Positions 46,762 to 58,815 of a stretch of DNA of 64,000 bases are shown here, piece after piece; position 1 is the stretch's first letter; each line of letters begins with the position of its first letter. Origin of the DNA: Branchiostoma floridae (Eukaryota > Chordata > Leptocardii > Amphioxiformes > Branchiostomatidae). The position numbers and the translations under genes are program-made. Under the pieces are notes generated by a model. That model was not told the origin of the DNA. It saw nothing but the letters and a program-made list of their open reading frames with translations, and ran no database searches. Location: the NCBI RefSeq assembly GCF_000003815.2, contig NC_049988.1, forward strand, positions 19,919,712-19,983,711, given 5' to 3'.

Positions 46762-47077
46762 GTTGCATAAATCAAATCAAATCTATCATGTGATGAGGAG
46801 TGGTTACTCGGACGTATAAAGTTGTTACAGATAGATCACAGCCTCGCAGGCAACCACTGGATGCCTGAATTCCGTTGTAATTTATACGTAATAAGAAGAT
46901 TATTTAATAAAGTTCTACAACATTGTTTGAAACCTTCTAAAACATTTTGTGTTGTTTCGTATTTTTATACTAATCCACCGATACATTCTGTTGGAAATCT
47001 CAAATGTCTATCATAAAGCTGAGATAATCTTAATTACCATTATTGGAACTTGAAAAGTAACCCTATAAAGAATAGTA

Positions 47078-47221
47078 CACAAGCGCACATACACATCAGA
47101 AATACACACGCGAATACAAATATATTCTTTCACACACACGCACACACCCAAACGCTCTCTCTCTCTTTCTGACACACCGGCACACATACACACACTCATA
47201 CAGGCACACACACACACACAC
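47078..47221. repeat. CA/CT-rich microsatellite
   Basis: Interrupted CACACA tracts surround a CTCTCTCTCTCT tract at 47155-47168. Confidence 0.95.
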
Positions 47222-47884
47222 CGCAGAACACATGAAAACTTCCCAAACGATATCCACAAGTCGTAACAAGCTTTGACATGATATTCAAGTGCCACCTGGC
47301 GGAAATAAAAAGACTTGCTACTTCTGTGGCTCCTTTGCCAAAGTATGAATGTAGACATTTACATACACTATTCAAATGTATTGATATAGCAGCTGCTGCT
47401 GGTAAAATACAGTACCATGATAAGACTTGAGAATGGTGTCAAAATTGTGTAAACCTCTAATTTGGAAAAAAGACTGTCACTTTTTAACGATACTTTAATA
47501 AAAGTAGCATCGTTTATATATTTTTGAATACCACAGATCGATTTTTAACATGTTGATATATGGTCATATGAACTAGAAAAGACATAAGCAGATGCTTAGA
47601 TTTCAACTGCTTTATCCTATTTTATCCATGTTACTTGTGCAAAACGAAAGAAGGAAGTATCAGGTCCTCTACAAGGAAATGACTTTCCTAATCAATTGCG
47701 AGTCCAGGAAATTGGTATCAGTTCCGCACAATCAGTCTAAGAAAGTAATTACGTCTTGGAGACTTTGGGCAGTCCGATATCTCCCTTCCTATGTTTCCTT
47801 AATTAGATCTCACCAGTGCTAAGGAGATCTACTCTCCATGGACTCGACTTTCTTGTCTTTTTCAATCGTCTGGGTTTCCTGATA
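47222..47884. other. No supported feature
   Basis: The short frame 47592-47822 has no recognised content. Confidence 0.4.
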
Positions 47885-48125
47885 TCCACTTTCCACTAGG
47901 ACGGCGCTCTCGCCGCGCTCTCTCTGCGACCTAAATTCTGACATATCGCTCAACGAATTGTATAGAAAAGAAACACATCTTGTTACACTTTGTGTGTTGT
48001 GTTGTCTTTTCTGTCACACTTTTATGTTTTGTATGATATACTCAGTGTGAAGGCGAAGGTTACACATATCCTCTTTAGGTCGTAGTGAGAGCGCAGCGCG
48101 ATCGCCGTCTAGTGGAAAGGGGTCT
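47885..48125. mobile_element. MITE family A, copy 3 (inverted relative to copies 1 and 2)
   Basis: Ends TCCACTTTCCACTAGGACGG and CCGTCTAGTGGAAAGGGGTC. The interior reads CATATCGCTCAACGAATTGT and TTGTATGATATACTCAGTGT, the complement of copies 1 and 2. Confidence 0.88.
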
Positions 48126-49071
48126 TATCCCAAGGCTACAGGTAAGTAATTTACCTGACATGTCTGGGACGAAGAACAGGAAGTGAAATTGACTTTAGCT
48201 TGTTACAATAACGGACTGCAATCATTAACTTTGTCTGACAGACTGTGATCAGGAACTTTGTCTGCAGGCTCCACGATGACTGAGATTGTTTCGATTGTGC
48301 AATTTGTTGACAAGTTAGAATGAAATTGATTTTCCTTGCTCAAAAACCTCCTGGCAACTCCGCAGTTAGTGAGATCTGTTTCATCTCATTGCTTCTTGCT
48401 TGACTTTGTGTAAGAACTCCAAACTTTTTTTACATGAAATCAAACAGAAAGTATTGTTTAGTTTCACGATGTTCATCAGTTAATAATCTATGCAAGTTAA
48501 AACAACGTCACTGATTAGAAATATATGCAACCATTTACGGCTATTTTGTACTTCCAACAGTCTCGTAATAACACAATTATTTTCATAACGTGTGAACAAA
48601 AACGAATATCGAATAATCGTGTTAATCGTGTAAGAATATAACAGGATCTCTGGTCTGTATCAGCATTATCATCATCCTGGTCTTGTGCACGAGGGATCTC
48701 AAACTGTAGGGGCAAAATAGTCTTTCTGTACGTTGCTGCACTTCGTCTAACACGTACATGTCCATGTATTGAGTAAGGAATTCTATACGAGTGTCTTCGT
48801 GTCTTCGACAATATGAAGAGCTAAAGGGTTTACATTGATCTCTCGTACATCTGCAATTGCTGCATTTAAACTTGTAAAACGCCCAACACATCAGCACTCT
48901 TTTTAAAGCTAGGTCGGCACTCTTGCATTACGTTAGCGTAAGAATTAAAACAAGCAGGATATTACATAAACAATCAAAATGCAAAGATTATTAGAAATCC
49001 TTGATTACTCTTGTGAGCATTTAAACGTTTACCCAAACACAGTATTGTTACCTTACATGCTTTTAGATGTA
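48126..49071. other. No supported gene; small Cys-rich open frame at 48622-48897 (-)
   Basis: The minus-strand frame of 91 codons contains CSNCRCTRDQCKPFSSSYCR and is the only Cys-patterned frame in the region. It has no signal peptide or known family and overlaps another open frame, so coding is unproven. Confidence 0.25.
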
Positions 49072-49075
49072 TTAA

Positions 49076-50037
49076 CCCTCAAACCACCGTATGGGGTCAA
49101 AACTGACCCCAGACGTATATTAATATGTGCTATTATGACATTTTTCGTTGAAAACAAATTTCCTTCTATGAGTTTGTTTGTATATATGTGTTATAACGTC
49201 TCATACGTTTTTACCGATATTGGCTCATTGTTGATTAAGTTATCATAGAAAGTTTATGTATGGTCCAGTGGGGTCAAAATTGACCCCAGCATTTTTTTAA
49301 ACAAACTTTTGAGACCCACGTCTAAACTACTTATTGTATGATCACGAAATTTTCAGAGAATGATGTATATGTGCAACGAAATATTGGTAAGAACTTTTGT
49401 GTCATTATCATGTTATATGACGACGCCATGACGTAATTTAGCTTAAATTGGCCGCCATCTTGAATTTTGACTAATGACGTCATCAAATTAGCATAAATTA
49501 TGAATATTGAATCATGAAATTTACGTTGAATTTTATAAGATGTCATGAACAAGTGTAGTTTGCCAAGAAAACCTTAAAACTTGAATGTTTAAGGCAAAAT
49601 TTGAAAATTGCGAAATAAATATGCCTGTCGGAATTCCGTTGCCATGGCAACATGAAAAATTATGAACTTTTTTTATTGACTTAAATTGCTTGCTATCAAC
49701 ATTTTCTCAAAAGGGACCAAGTTTGGTGGCCCTAGGATAAGCTATTCATGGGCTGTGTGACTTTGAAGTTGTTGCGGGCATAAAAAAACCTTACCCGGTT
49801 TGAATAGCGTTAGTGCAAAATGTGGTCCTCATGATCTTTTGCATCAATTATGATAATGAGCTAGAATTATTCTCACATAATCATGTAAAACTGTCCCACG
49901 TAGAATAATTAGGCTATACATATATACAAATCACAAAAAGACTCACCAAAAAAACTGTATTTGTACAAAACGTTATGGGGTCAGTTTTGACCCCATACGG
50001 TAATCTACGTCACAAAAAAGGTACGGTGGTTTGAGGG
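49076..50037. mobile_element. piggyBac-like non-autonomous element, type II ends
   Basis: 962 bp flanked by TTAA (49072-49075 and 50038-50041) with perfect 16-bp inverted ends, CCCTCAAACCACCGTA and TACGGTGGTTTGAGGG. Just inside both ends is the palindrome-like GGGGTCAAAACTGACCCC, and a third variant lies at about 49270. These termini differ from the element at 43153, but the right half of the interior is related: CCGCCATCTTGAATTTTGAC, TGACGTCATCAAATTAGCAT and GTTGCCATGGCAACATGAAA match 62140-63050. Confidence 0.92.
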
Positions 50038-50303
50038 TTAAGAGAGCCGGAGATGTAAGTATGAGATAGGAGTCGACTTTAATGATTACCTCTTTGCTAT
50101 GACACATCTCTGTGGATCTTCTGACACCACCATAATTGCCAGGTAAACGATTGCAATACAAGTGGAACCAGATCGATGTTGGTGGCGACAAACCGTCAGG
50201 CGCCCCCACGCGATAATCGATAGAACTGCGCTGCTGCAGTTTCGGTGGATTCCGTAGGGGCAAGCTGTCGCTGCTAACTTGGTGTCGCATCTACTTTTCG
50301 TCG

Positions 50304-51660
50304 GCTCCAGGAATCGTCCAAAAACCTTACGAAAACTAGATATCCAGGATTCGTACTTCCGGTGCCGTCAATCATGGTGATTGACAGGACAGAAAACATT
50401 ATTATGCACGCCCATGTTTCCATATATGGGTCGACCTCGTGAGATTTCCACAGACTCAAGTTGCGAGAGATTAAAACCCGGAAGTGACCGCTGCCCTCCC
50501 CATGATAGGACGCCATCTGAATGCTTTTAACACGTAACTAGAATGTGACGCTACACGAAAAACAACTTCAAACACACAACACTCATACAGTCGTGCGACT
50601 GTTATTGTCTATCGTTGTGGACAACGGTTGTCTTTAGACATGCGTTCAGAGTTTGCGGTGCAAGATACCATTGCGGTGCGTGCGTGACCCACAGTGACCT
50701 CTTGCTCGCAAATTAAAATGGCGGGGGAATTCCTTATTTTCGTCGGGCGTTCAGGCCGTTTTCTGGATATCCAGGATTCGGCCAGGGCTGCTTGGGCCAT
50801 TTTCTGGATATCCAGGATCCGACCAGGGCTGCTTGGGGCCGTTTTCTGGATATCCAGGATGCGTCCTCCTGCTCAGGCCGGTTCCTGGATATCCAGGATT
50901 CGACCAGGGCTGCTTGGGGCCGTTTTCTGGATATCCAGCATTCGGCCAGGGCTGCTTGGGCCATTTTCTGGATATCCAGGATCCGACCAGGGCTGCTTGG
51001 GGCCGTTTTCTGGATATCCAGGATGCGTCCTCCTGCTCAGGCCGGTTCCTGGATATCCAGGATTCGGCCAGGGCTGCTTGGGGCCGTTTTCTGGATATCC
51101 AGGATTCGGCCAGGGCTACTTGGGGCCGTTTTCTGGATATCCAGGATTCGGCCAGGGCTACTTGGGGCCGTTTTCTGGATATCCAGGATTTGGACCGGGC
51201 ATTGTATGACAAAGGAACGCCATCTGGATGCTATTAACACCTAATTAGAATGTGTCGCTTTACGGACTAAACAACAGTGACTTTATCTCATCTTGACTGC
51301 CATTTGTTAATTCATTACGAAAAAAGCATTTTGGGCCTGATACGTAAGTAACATGTAAACATCTAAGTATCATTATCAACATTCGTTTAAATTCTGTAAC
51401 ACCGGGATCTGACAGAATAAACTACATGATCTTCTTGAGAGGAGATACAAAGATGGCGGCTATCTGACGAAAACAACATGCCTCCGCCCCCCGCATAGTC
51501 TCCTCCCTGGAAAACAGGAAGCTCCATCCCCACGTACACGTTCTGGATAAACACCGTCGTCTATCCAGGAAACGTCCTGTTTGCGACGATTTCTGGATAT
51601 CCAGGAATCGTCCTTCTGCTCAGGACGATTCCTGGATATCCAGGATCCGGCCTATTACGA
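50304..51660. mobile_element. Palindromic-module element, copy 3 (inverted and expanded)
   Basis: The right part, read on the minus strand, gives GTGTTTATCCAGAACGTG, then AGGAGACTAT and GCCGCCATCTTTG, which matches 35523-35637 of copy 1. The left part has GTCAATCATGGTGATTGACA, as in copy 2, and GGAAGTGACCGCTGCC, as in copy 1. TTCTGGATATCCAGGA modules occur at both ends. A tandem array sits inside it, bounded by a direct repeat (CGCCATCTGAATGC at 50511 and CGCCATCTGGATGC at 51218). Confidence 0.75.
50752..51192. repeat. Palindrome-containing minisatellite with higher-order structure
   Basis: Eleven TGGATATCCA palindromes are spaced about 41 bp apart. Consensus units are CAGGATTCGGCCAGGGCTGC plus TTGGGGCCGTTTTCTGGATA. 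A variant unit, GATGCGTCCTCCTGCTCAGG, recurs 164 bp apart (GCGTCC at 50861 and 51025), so four basic units form a higher-order repeat. Because the unit is not a multiple of three and has no stops, several frames on both strands stay open for 130-170 codons. They are not genes. Confidence 0.95.
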
Positions 51661-52007
51661 AAGTTAGCTACTGACGAAAGTTGGATACAACACTTGGGAA
51701 CAACAAGAGGTCTAGATCGGCAAACACACGCATTGATATGTTGTATGGAGTACAATACGTACAATTGATATGTTGCATGAAGTACTTTGATGATCTTTGA
51801 TCCTCTACAAAGATGGATAACCAAAGCTGCATGGTGTTGTCATGTTTCAGATCACAGATACTCATTCCGATTGGCGCCCAATGGGTCTCAGTCAGTGTAA
51901 CCATTTGTCATTGATCTCGATCTGAGCAAAGTGTCTGATTTGCCTTTGGCAACATTAGGGTGCACTTATTGGATCAATACATGGTTTTCAAACTTCTGAA
52001 TCTACTT
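51661..52007. other. No supported feature
   Basis: Single-copy-looking spacer. Nothing recognised. Confidence 0.4.
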
Positions 52008-52391
52008 GAAAAGCAAACTTCGTCGGCTCTTTCAGCGCTAACATGCTTCTATACACTTTATGACTTTTCCAGAAAGTTTCGTGTTGCTATTGACGTAACG
52101 TTTTCTCGAAGTAAAAGTTCGTTTTTTTTGTTCAAGGCTGCAAACTTTACCATCAATCTCAGCAGCACTACTGCGATGCCTGATGAATCAAGTTCCAAAT
52201 CCAATCTGAAAAGCAAACTTTGTCTGCTTTTTCATCACTGGCAATGTTGTTCACTTTATGTCTCTATAAGGTTTCTGGACCCTGTCTACATCGAGTTTTC
52301 TTCAAGTACAAGTTCTTATCTTTGTTCAAGGCTGCAAACTTGACCATCAATCTCTACAGCACCGCTGCGATGCTTGACGAATCAACATTTC
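52008..52391. repeat. 200-bp tandem duplication
   Basis: GAAAAGCAAACTT starts at 52008 and 52208. TTGTTCAAGGCTGCAAACTT, ACCATCAATCTC and GCGATGC(C/T)TGA(T/C)GAATCAA follow in both copies. Confidence 0.9.
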
Positions 52392-52549
52392 ACGGCGGAC
52401 TGCGATCTATCGACAGACTTGTCGCAGCTGACAGCCCGGAGTTTGGTGATGAATGTTGCCCATTCAGTGTGCCGACAGTGACGGATGTGTGCCTGATTAT
52501 AGCACGGCTCCTTTTGTCCCTCCCCGCGGGGAGATCCCGGCACACCGCC

Positions 52550-52960
52550 CGGTGCACGGGGATACCATCAATATAGAGTTATCAACGTAATCAGATAAGA
52601 GCATTGGACTTAGTGAGGACGAAAGTCGCGGTTAGGCTCTCAGATCTTTCTGTCTCTCTTTGTATTAAATCCATCTGTCATTCCTTCTCTCTTTCATTAC
52701 CTCTCTTACCTCTCTCTCTCTATATATATATATATAAATAATGATATCTATCTCGTCTAAGTAGCTCCCTCTGTCTCTCAATATCTATCTCTACTATGCA
52801 TGCCTCTCTCTCTCTCTCTCTATGTATACATATATGTACGTTTGTCTATCCGTCTAGTGCACGGGGATACCTTCGATATGGAGTTATCTCTCTTAATCAC
52901 TCTCGCTCTCTGTCTGTATCTCTCCGTCTATCTCTCTATCGTGACTTCTGTTCAGCTGTA
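52550..52960. repeat. CT/TA-rich low-complexity block with a duplicated 30-bp motif
   Basis: TCTC and TATATA tracts fill 52680-52960. GTGCACGGGGATACC plus ATATGGAGTTATC-like sequence is present at 52552 and 52857. Confidence 0.85.
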
Positions 52961-53022
52961 TAAATAAATGTCTATGAAAGTTGAAAACGTCCCCTTATCT
53001 GTTCTGTAGTGATTGTGGCCAT

Positions 53023-53140
53023 TAATGATACCGAAGAAAGCGACAGTGGCCATTGTAAATTCTATCCGTGTGTACCTTAGTGTTTGTATATGATTACTAC
53101 AACACTTAACTAATAAACTTCCATGATAGCTACGACTGTC
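53023..53140 (+). repeat. Hammerhead-like retroelement fragment, decayed copy
   Basis: CCGAAGAAAGCGACAGTGGC continues as CATTGTAAATTC. It is homologous to the motif at the window's left end but carries C for T in the CUGANGA core and GTAAA for GAAA, so it is probably inactive. Downstream AACACTTAACTAATAAAC is typical of the terminal region of such elements. Confidence 0.4.
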
Positions 53141-55289
53141 GATGGGTGGGGAACGCACGGAACAGATCTCCTCTGACATTCCGGGAGATGTTGCCATCTT
53201 AAAAATCCCCGGATGAAAGACGACTGCATTCCTTTATCTTGATCTCGGATATGGACAATAATCGACTGTTGTAGGACCTAAGCTTGTCATGCAGGACATA
53301 TGATGTGTCCTGTGTATTGCCATGTTCAACTTTGGAGCAAAAGCCTTAGCAAGACTAACACATATTGAATATGAAATCAAAATACAAGCAAATATCTTTC
53401 ACGGGAGAATTTTTTTTCATTCAGTTGCTATACGACAATGAAATATGATTCCAAACTGTAAATACATTTTTATTCGTGTTGCTATCGATTATGAACCCAT
53501 TTTTATCTCCTTTGTAACAAGGCATCACGAAAGATGGATGAAGACATTTACACCTTTTGAGGATATCTTCCATCATTCCGAAAGTTTCCTACCGTCGGTA
53601 TAATCACATTTCTTTTCAGTGGCGTCGATCTTAATTACCAATCATGGTCTTCCCTGGGGACTTCCATCTCGGCACGTTACCATGGAGTTACCATAGTGAT
53701 GTCAGACGATATCATGCTCCCAGTGATGCGATTCCGGATCGTCACATGCCTGCTGATCTATCAATTACGCAGGAGGCGAGGCGCGTCACGGTGAGAGGAG
53801 ATAGACACTGTTCCTATCGGGCTGGCAACGCCTGGTGCACAGAAACACATTTATTAGGGACCGGTATCAGCTTATCGGAGTACCTGGTACATTGATGTAT
53901 GTACATGTATGCGCGTTAGTGGGGAAGTGTGATGCAAGGAATCCCAAACCATAGACAGTCGCAGCGTTGGTGAAAAGTTTTCTTCATGCTTTCTAAGACG
54001 CCAGCACCCAAAGCCTTCATCATCATAAACGGTACGATATATATTGTCAGAAATAAGTAGAATGTTAATTAAGATATGTCATGTGGCAGTTGTAGAAATA
54101 ACCCATTACTCTACATGTATATCAACGGGTGGCCGTCTAAAACTATAGTAGATTGCTTTAAGTGTCTTACATACTAACTTTTTCGGACGGATCTGTGAAT
54201 GTTGATGTATTCCTATATTGTTGCCAAACTGATAAAGATATTATATCGGCTGTAGACAAATTACTCCATTCATCCTTACTATGACTTTGACATATCAAGT
54301 CATGGTCGTTCTGTAACGCCATTGGTCGATACTTTCCATATCTCCGTTGATGGAGATGACCCATTTTAACAGATGGCCACCTGGCCTCATGACCTTTATG
54401 GTATTGATTAAGTTAGCATCGGCGGTTGCAAACTTCAGCGTATCAGTGATTCCCTAATCAAATTACCTTGATCTCTTATTATTCATCCATTTGTAATAAA
54501 TACATATCAGATTATACTGATGTACGATTTAACGGTTACTCAAGCGTAGTCTCCAATCACTTTCATCAATGAACTATACAATCGGGTATTCCCCCTAAAA
54601 TATGAATTAGCTGAAGACGGTTTTTTATGCTCCAAATGAAACAAAACTGAGACAAACTCAAGCAAAGGCTTATGCTAATGGTGTATTAGCTCTTGTTGTT
54701 TGATTACATAAGCAATATATTGCAGTGTTTTAATATCCCTAAAATCAAAAACACACCATCTAAAACACTGAATCCTCTCATAAGACAAAATGATTAAGAT
54801 CGCCAAAGCTTGGAGCACAGAATCCGGTCCTGATCTTTCGTCTGTGGCCTCTGCTGAAGTTTCTGCCTGTCCGATCTTGACCTGGTTAGTTACAAACGAG
54901 ATTCCAATTGTAAATTGACCTACGCATCGCTGAGCAGGGGAAAATCTGGTAATAATGAAATTGATTCCCGTTGGATCAGTTGAAGATTTATTAACGCAAT
55001 CTGTTTGTCCGAAACTAGGGAAATGTGAACACATTGATTTGACCTATTTAGGATAAATAAGTAACGATTACCTGCTTTCCACATGTGTATGTCTATTGGC
55101 AAACCCATATGTTTGGCTGTCAGACGCAGAGGTAATTTGATATGGCTACACGGCTCGTTAGGCATTAATAGAACTACTCCCCTACAAGGTCAACGATCTT
55201 TTTATGCAACAAGGTCAAGACGTATCGGCATACAACCTTGTCTTGACTTCGTCTTCTTTTTGGCATACAACGGTTGAGAAAAAGGTTAT
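53141..55289. other. No supported gene
   Basis: The frames at 53644-53895 (+) and 54675-55034 (-, 119 codons) have no domain and no splice context. Confidence 0.4.
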
Positions 55290-55905
55290 AGTGCGTCTTG
55301 ATGTGCGCCTTGTCCTATCATGAAGTGGTCAAAGTTCAATATTCAGAATGCCATGATTGTACTCCAATAAAGATGTGAGACTCGGTTTTTACTCGGATCT
55401 GTTCGCTACAAGTCGCAAGAACGTTATTGAAGCACAATTCAAGATCATTCTGACATATGATAAAGCCTCAATTGAAGTATTGACTATGGCATAATACCCC
55501 AAGTTTGCCATCGTAAAAGTTAATAGACTAACGTAACGAAGACAGAAACATAACATTGAGTCGCCTGAGTGTTTACGATGTCGCGCATGTTAATCTTTGC
55601 TTGCTTTAAAGTTTAGCCACATCTAAGCCATTAGTTAGTGCGCCCTGGTGTGAATTATATCTCCTGTCACAAAGTGGCCAATGTTCAGTATCCACTCAGT
55701 ATCACACTCCAATAAAGCTGTGTGACTCAAACCTGTTGGTTACAAGCCGTATGAGCGTGATTAGAATACAATCATTCTGTACCACAGTAAATCCTCATTT
55801 GAAGTATTGATAAATTCATCCTACCTCAAGCCTGTTATCGTGACAACTCTTTAACTAACGGAGACAGATACATATATCGGTAAGTGTTTACGATACCTTA
55901 CCGTT
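55290..55905. repeat. About 345-bp tandem duplication
   Basis: ACTCCAATAAAG(A/C)TGTG starts at 55361 and 55706. Both copies also contain ACAAGTCG/ACAAGCCG, AAGTATTGA and GTGTTTACGAT. Divergence is marked. Confidence 0.8.
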
Positions 55906-57793
55906 AAGTTTTGCCATGAGCTTATTACTATAAGTTCAATAACCTAACTTTGCGATGAAAGTTGAGTTGACAAAGCCCTGACGGAGCAATGATTCTTCGG
56001 TGACTATTGACACGCAGGGTCAGATCCAATATATGTGTCAGACCGCATGATTCAGGCTACATGTCTCAGGAATAACCGGTATCATAACGACGCTCTCGGG
56101 GCCAATTACTGCCCCTCTAATCAATCATGGTGGTTAGGAATTCATCTTCAACCCTTAAGCTGTTTGGAAAAATGACAGCAGCAGTTCTGACTGCATGCTA
56201 ATAACGAGGACCCTGTATGATCTAAGCTTATACAAAAGGTGACTGAAGCTATGTCTTAATGTGGACAGAAACTGACCGAGTGAAAAGCACTTTTATGGTA
56301 AGACTTTCTTGTAAGGCTTACAACATGGGTCCAACATTAGACAGCAGCTTCACTTCACTGTATATGACTTTTTTTCCGAGTTATTTCATGACCTGCAATA
56401 CTAGTAAAGGAGCGCGAAATTCTAAAATATCAAAGCTAATTGTTGTCAATGAGGCAATATCTAAAGGTAATGCGAAACACGGGGTGCAAATTTTATATAA
56501 CAGGGTGCCATATTGTCGAGAATCTACAGTCTTAAAGGTGAAATTTTCGATCAAAACCCAATTGTGTTAAATCTGGCGAGGAAATACAGCTAGAGATAGC
56601 GAACGACCCTGCAATCAAACAAGGTAATCGTCCTTGGCCCCGTGTGAGTGTTAATATTCTCCTTCTGTCGTCCCATCTGTAAGTTCGCCCCAGATGCCTC
56701 GTCATCTTCAATTAACGGCAGCTGCATTTGACCCTTCTCTGGCAACATCATAACTCGTAGTTACCATCAATTGAGGTACTCGCGGCGAGGTCTGAAGATC
56801 ACACTATTTGCGCTGTAAAATACGTTGTTACAATCTTAACGCAGAGCGAACAGCATATTAGAACTTGGCAAACAACCAATGAGTTTGAGAAACGTTCCCA
56901 AGTGGACGATTCTGCTACATAAGGTCCCAGAACTATTGCAGAGAATATAGCGGTTTTGCTATCAGTCTATTCTATCTCTTGCCTTTTGCAAATCAACCAC
57001 TAGAAAGGCGTTTGTTTAGTTGTTGCTCGAAGGATGTTTGTGAATGTATTTTACAAAGATCAAATCCAAAAAAAAGAAACAGTATGAGAAATAAATGTTA
57101 CAACTGTACGAAAGTCCACCTTTCGTCTGTCCAAAATTAACGCACTTCTGATGTAACACTGCAGTACCGATGACTCTTCCTGAAACATCCTGAATACTAA
57201 CTAAAGACGGCCGTTATTCACAAACCCACATCCCTGAGCTCCCTACTGGACAACACGCAGTAACGCAAACGGCGCTGCGTAATGCCACGATAAATCAACT
57301 GCAGAATGTACGTGGCTACAGGCTGAGCTGCAGTAGGAGATGATTTATAACTGTTGAAGAGGGCATTCAGGGTGGCGGATGGCGTGGGTGGGTGTGTGAT
57401 GGGAGATTCTCTACTTCCTGGCCAACAATCAGGGAGCTGAGGAGGAAAGAAACATATGAGATTTTGTCAATAGGATAAGACTGAACTTCTGAAAATGTCA
57501 GGTTCTTTTTGGGTTATGTTAAGTTATCTCTTGTCATGTTATGTTGTATCATATCTTATAATCTTGTGGGCACTGAAATATACCTTATTTCTGAAATGTA
57601 CTGACAATGGCTCATACATTGAAGCAAGGTGTTGGAAATCATGCTAGTGGTTCTTTGCAACAAAGTGGTAACAACCTCCGGCCATCCAACCGCTCGACTC
57701 AAATTAACAGCAAGGTAAGAAGACAGTGATGTATTGGGAGATCTAAACACCAGCGTGCCACATCAGCAGAACTAACTTCCCTATCGGTCCGCC
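55906..57793. other. No supported feature
   Basis: The frame 56259-56570 (+, 103 codons) has no recognised domain. Confidence 0.4.
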
Positions 57794-58042
57794 GGTGGTA
57801 TATCTCACTGCACTTGGGGCACCGGTGCGGTACTGCAAGGTTCTAAAGATTACTCAACCTATTTCAGAGTTCAACGAACGAATTTTCTTACGTTATCTGT
57901 ATCTTTTGTCTTCTAAGCCATACTTCAATGTAGTAAGCAATATCTAAGTCATACAAGAAAATCGGAGAAAATAACACAACATTGCCGCAGTGAACGAACC
58001 CGCAGTGCAGCATCGGTGCCCCAAGTGTACTGAGATACCATC
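57794..58042. mobile_element. MITE family B, copy 3 (inverted)
   Basis: The left end GGTGGTATATCTCACTGCAC continues to TTGGGGCACCGGTGCGG. The right end CGGTGCCCCAAGTGTACTGA continues to GATACCATC and is followed by TTAA. The interior CGAACGAATTTTCTTACGTT is the complement of copies 1 and 2. Confidence 0.9.
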
Positions 58043-58046
58043 TTAA

Positions 58047-58805
58047 GAAGACAGTGATGTATGAGGAGATCTAAACACCAGCATGCCAGATCAGCAGAAC
58101 AAACTTCTATTCCTGCCCCCCCTGGGGTGTCCTCATCACATCTGTATCCCGGTCTTTAATATTGTTATCGTCAGGCGCTGATTGGTAGCGTAATGGATGG
58201 ACCACAACACCGCAGATATCGATTACACATTAAGATAATCCTCCTACAAAAGCATCATAATCCGTAGCAGGCTTTGCACAACAGTGTACAAGAGGTTAGG
58301 ATATCCCCAAAGCTGTATGCGAGTAAAACTTGAACAATCACCGTTATCTCATATGTCAATAGTTTCAAGGCAGCCCAGTAACGAACTTTTCACCTTTTAA
58401 AGTTTAAACTAATCCTTCGGTTAGACTTGAAGTTCCTTCGAACGTTGAGATGTTATTACTGCCAGACGACATGTACATTTGCATTGCCAGTAGTTACTTT
58501 TTTCCTTAGATGTACAGACTACATTTAAACTTCCGTGCTGTGACTAAACTGTAGTTTATGCGGTATTGTAATAACTTTAAGGCTTCTGCGGGACTTATAA
58601 TGGTTATTTGCCTATCCAAGGCGCTTACGTACGTGCTTATGTGCCGTGCAAATGTGTCTGCCTCAGCAAGAATGTCTGTTTGAAAACCTTTCAATGGCTT
58701 CTGGTGGCGTCACGTGGCGTTTTGTAGTTTCTTAACAGTGATTTTCCGTCTGCGTGCGTCACACCAACATTTCAGGCTCTATCTAACTGCATAGCAATGT
58801 ACATT
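58047..58805. other. No supported feature
   Basis: The segment just right of the MITE repeats the sequence just left of it: AAGACAGTGATGTAT...GGAGATCTAAACACCAGC is at 57719-57755 and again at 58049-58084. See findings. Nothing else is recognised. Confidence 0.5.
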
Positions 58806-58815
58806 TCTTAACTTC

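Noticed and set aside
50752-51192. CRISPR-like array
   Set aside because: Spacers between the GGATATCC palindromes are themselves repeated, the organism is eukaryotic and no cas genes are present.
50694-51244. Long overlapping open frames on both strands with GYPG and ISRKRP-type repeats
   Set aside because: They arise from the stop-free 41-bp palindromic minisatellite; all frames are open together, which is the mark of repeat DNA rather than a protein.
54675-55034. 119-codon minus-strand frame
   Set aside because: No recognisable domain, signal or splice structure; consistent with chance.
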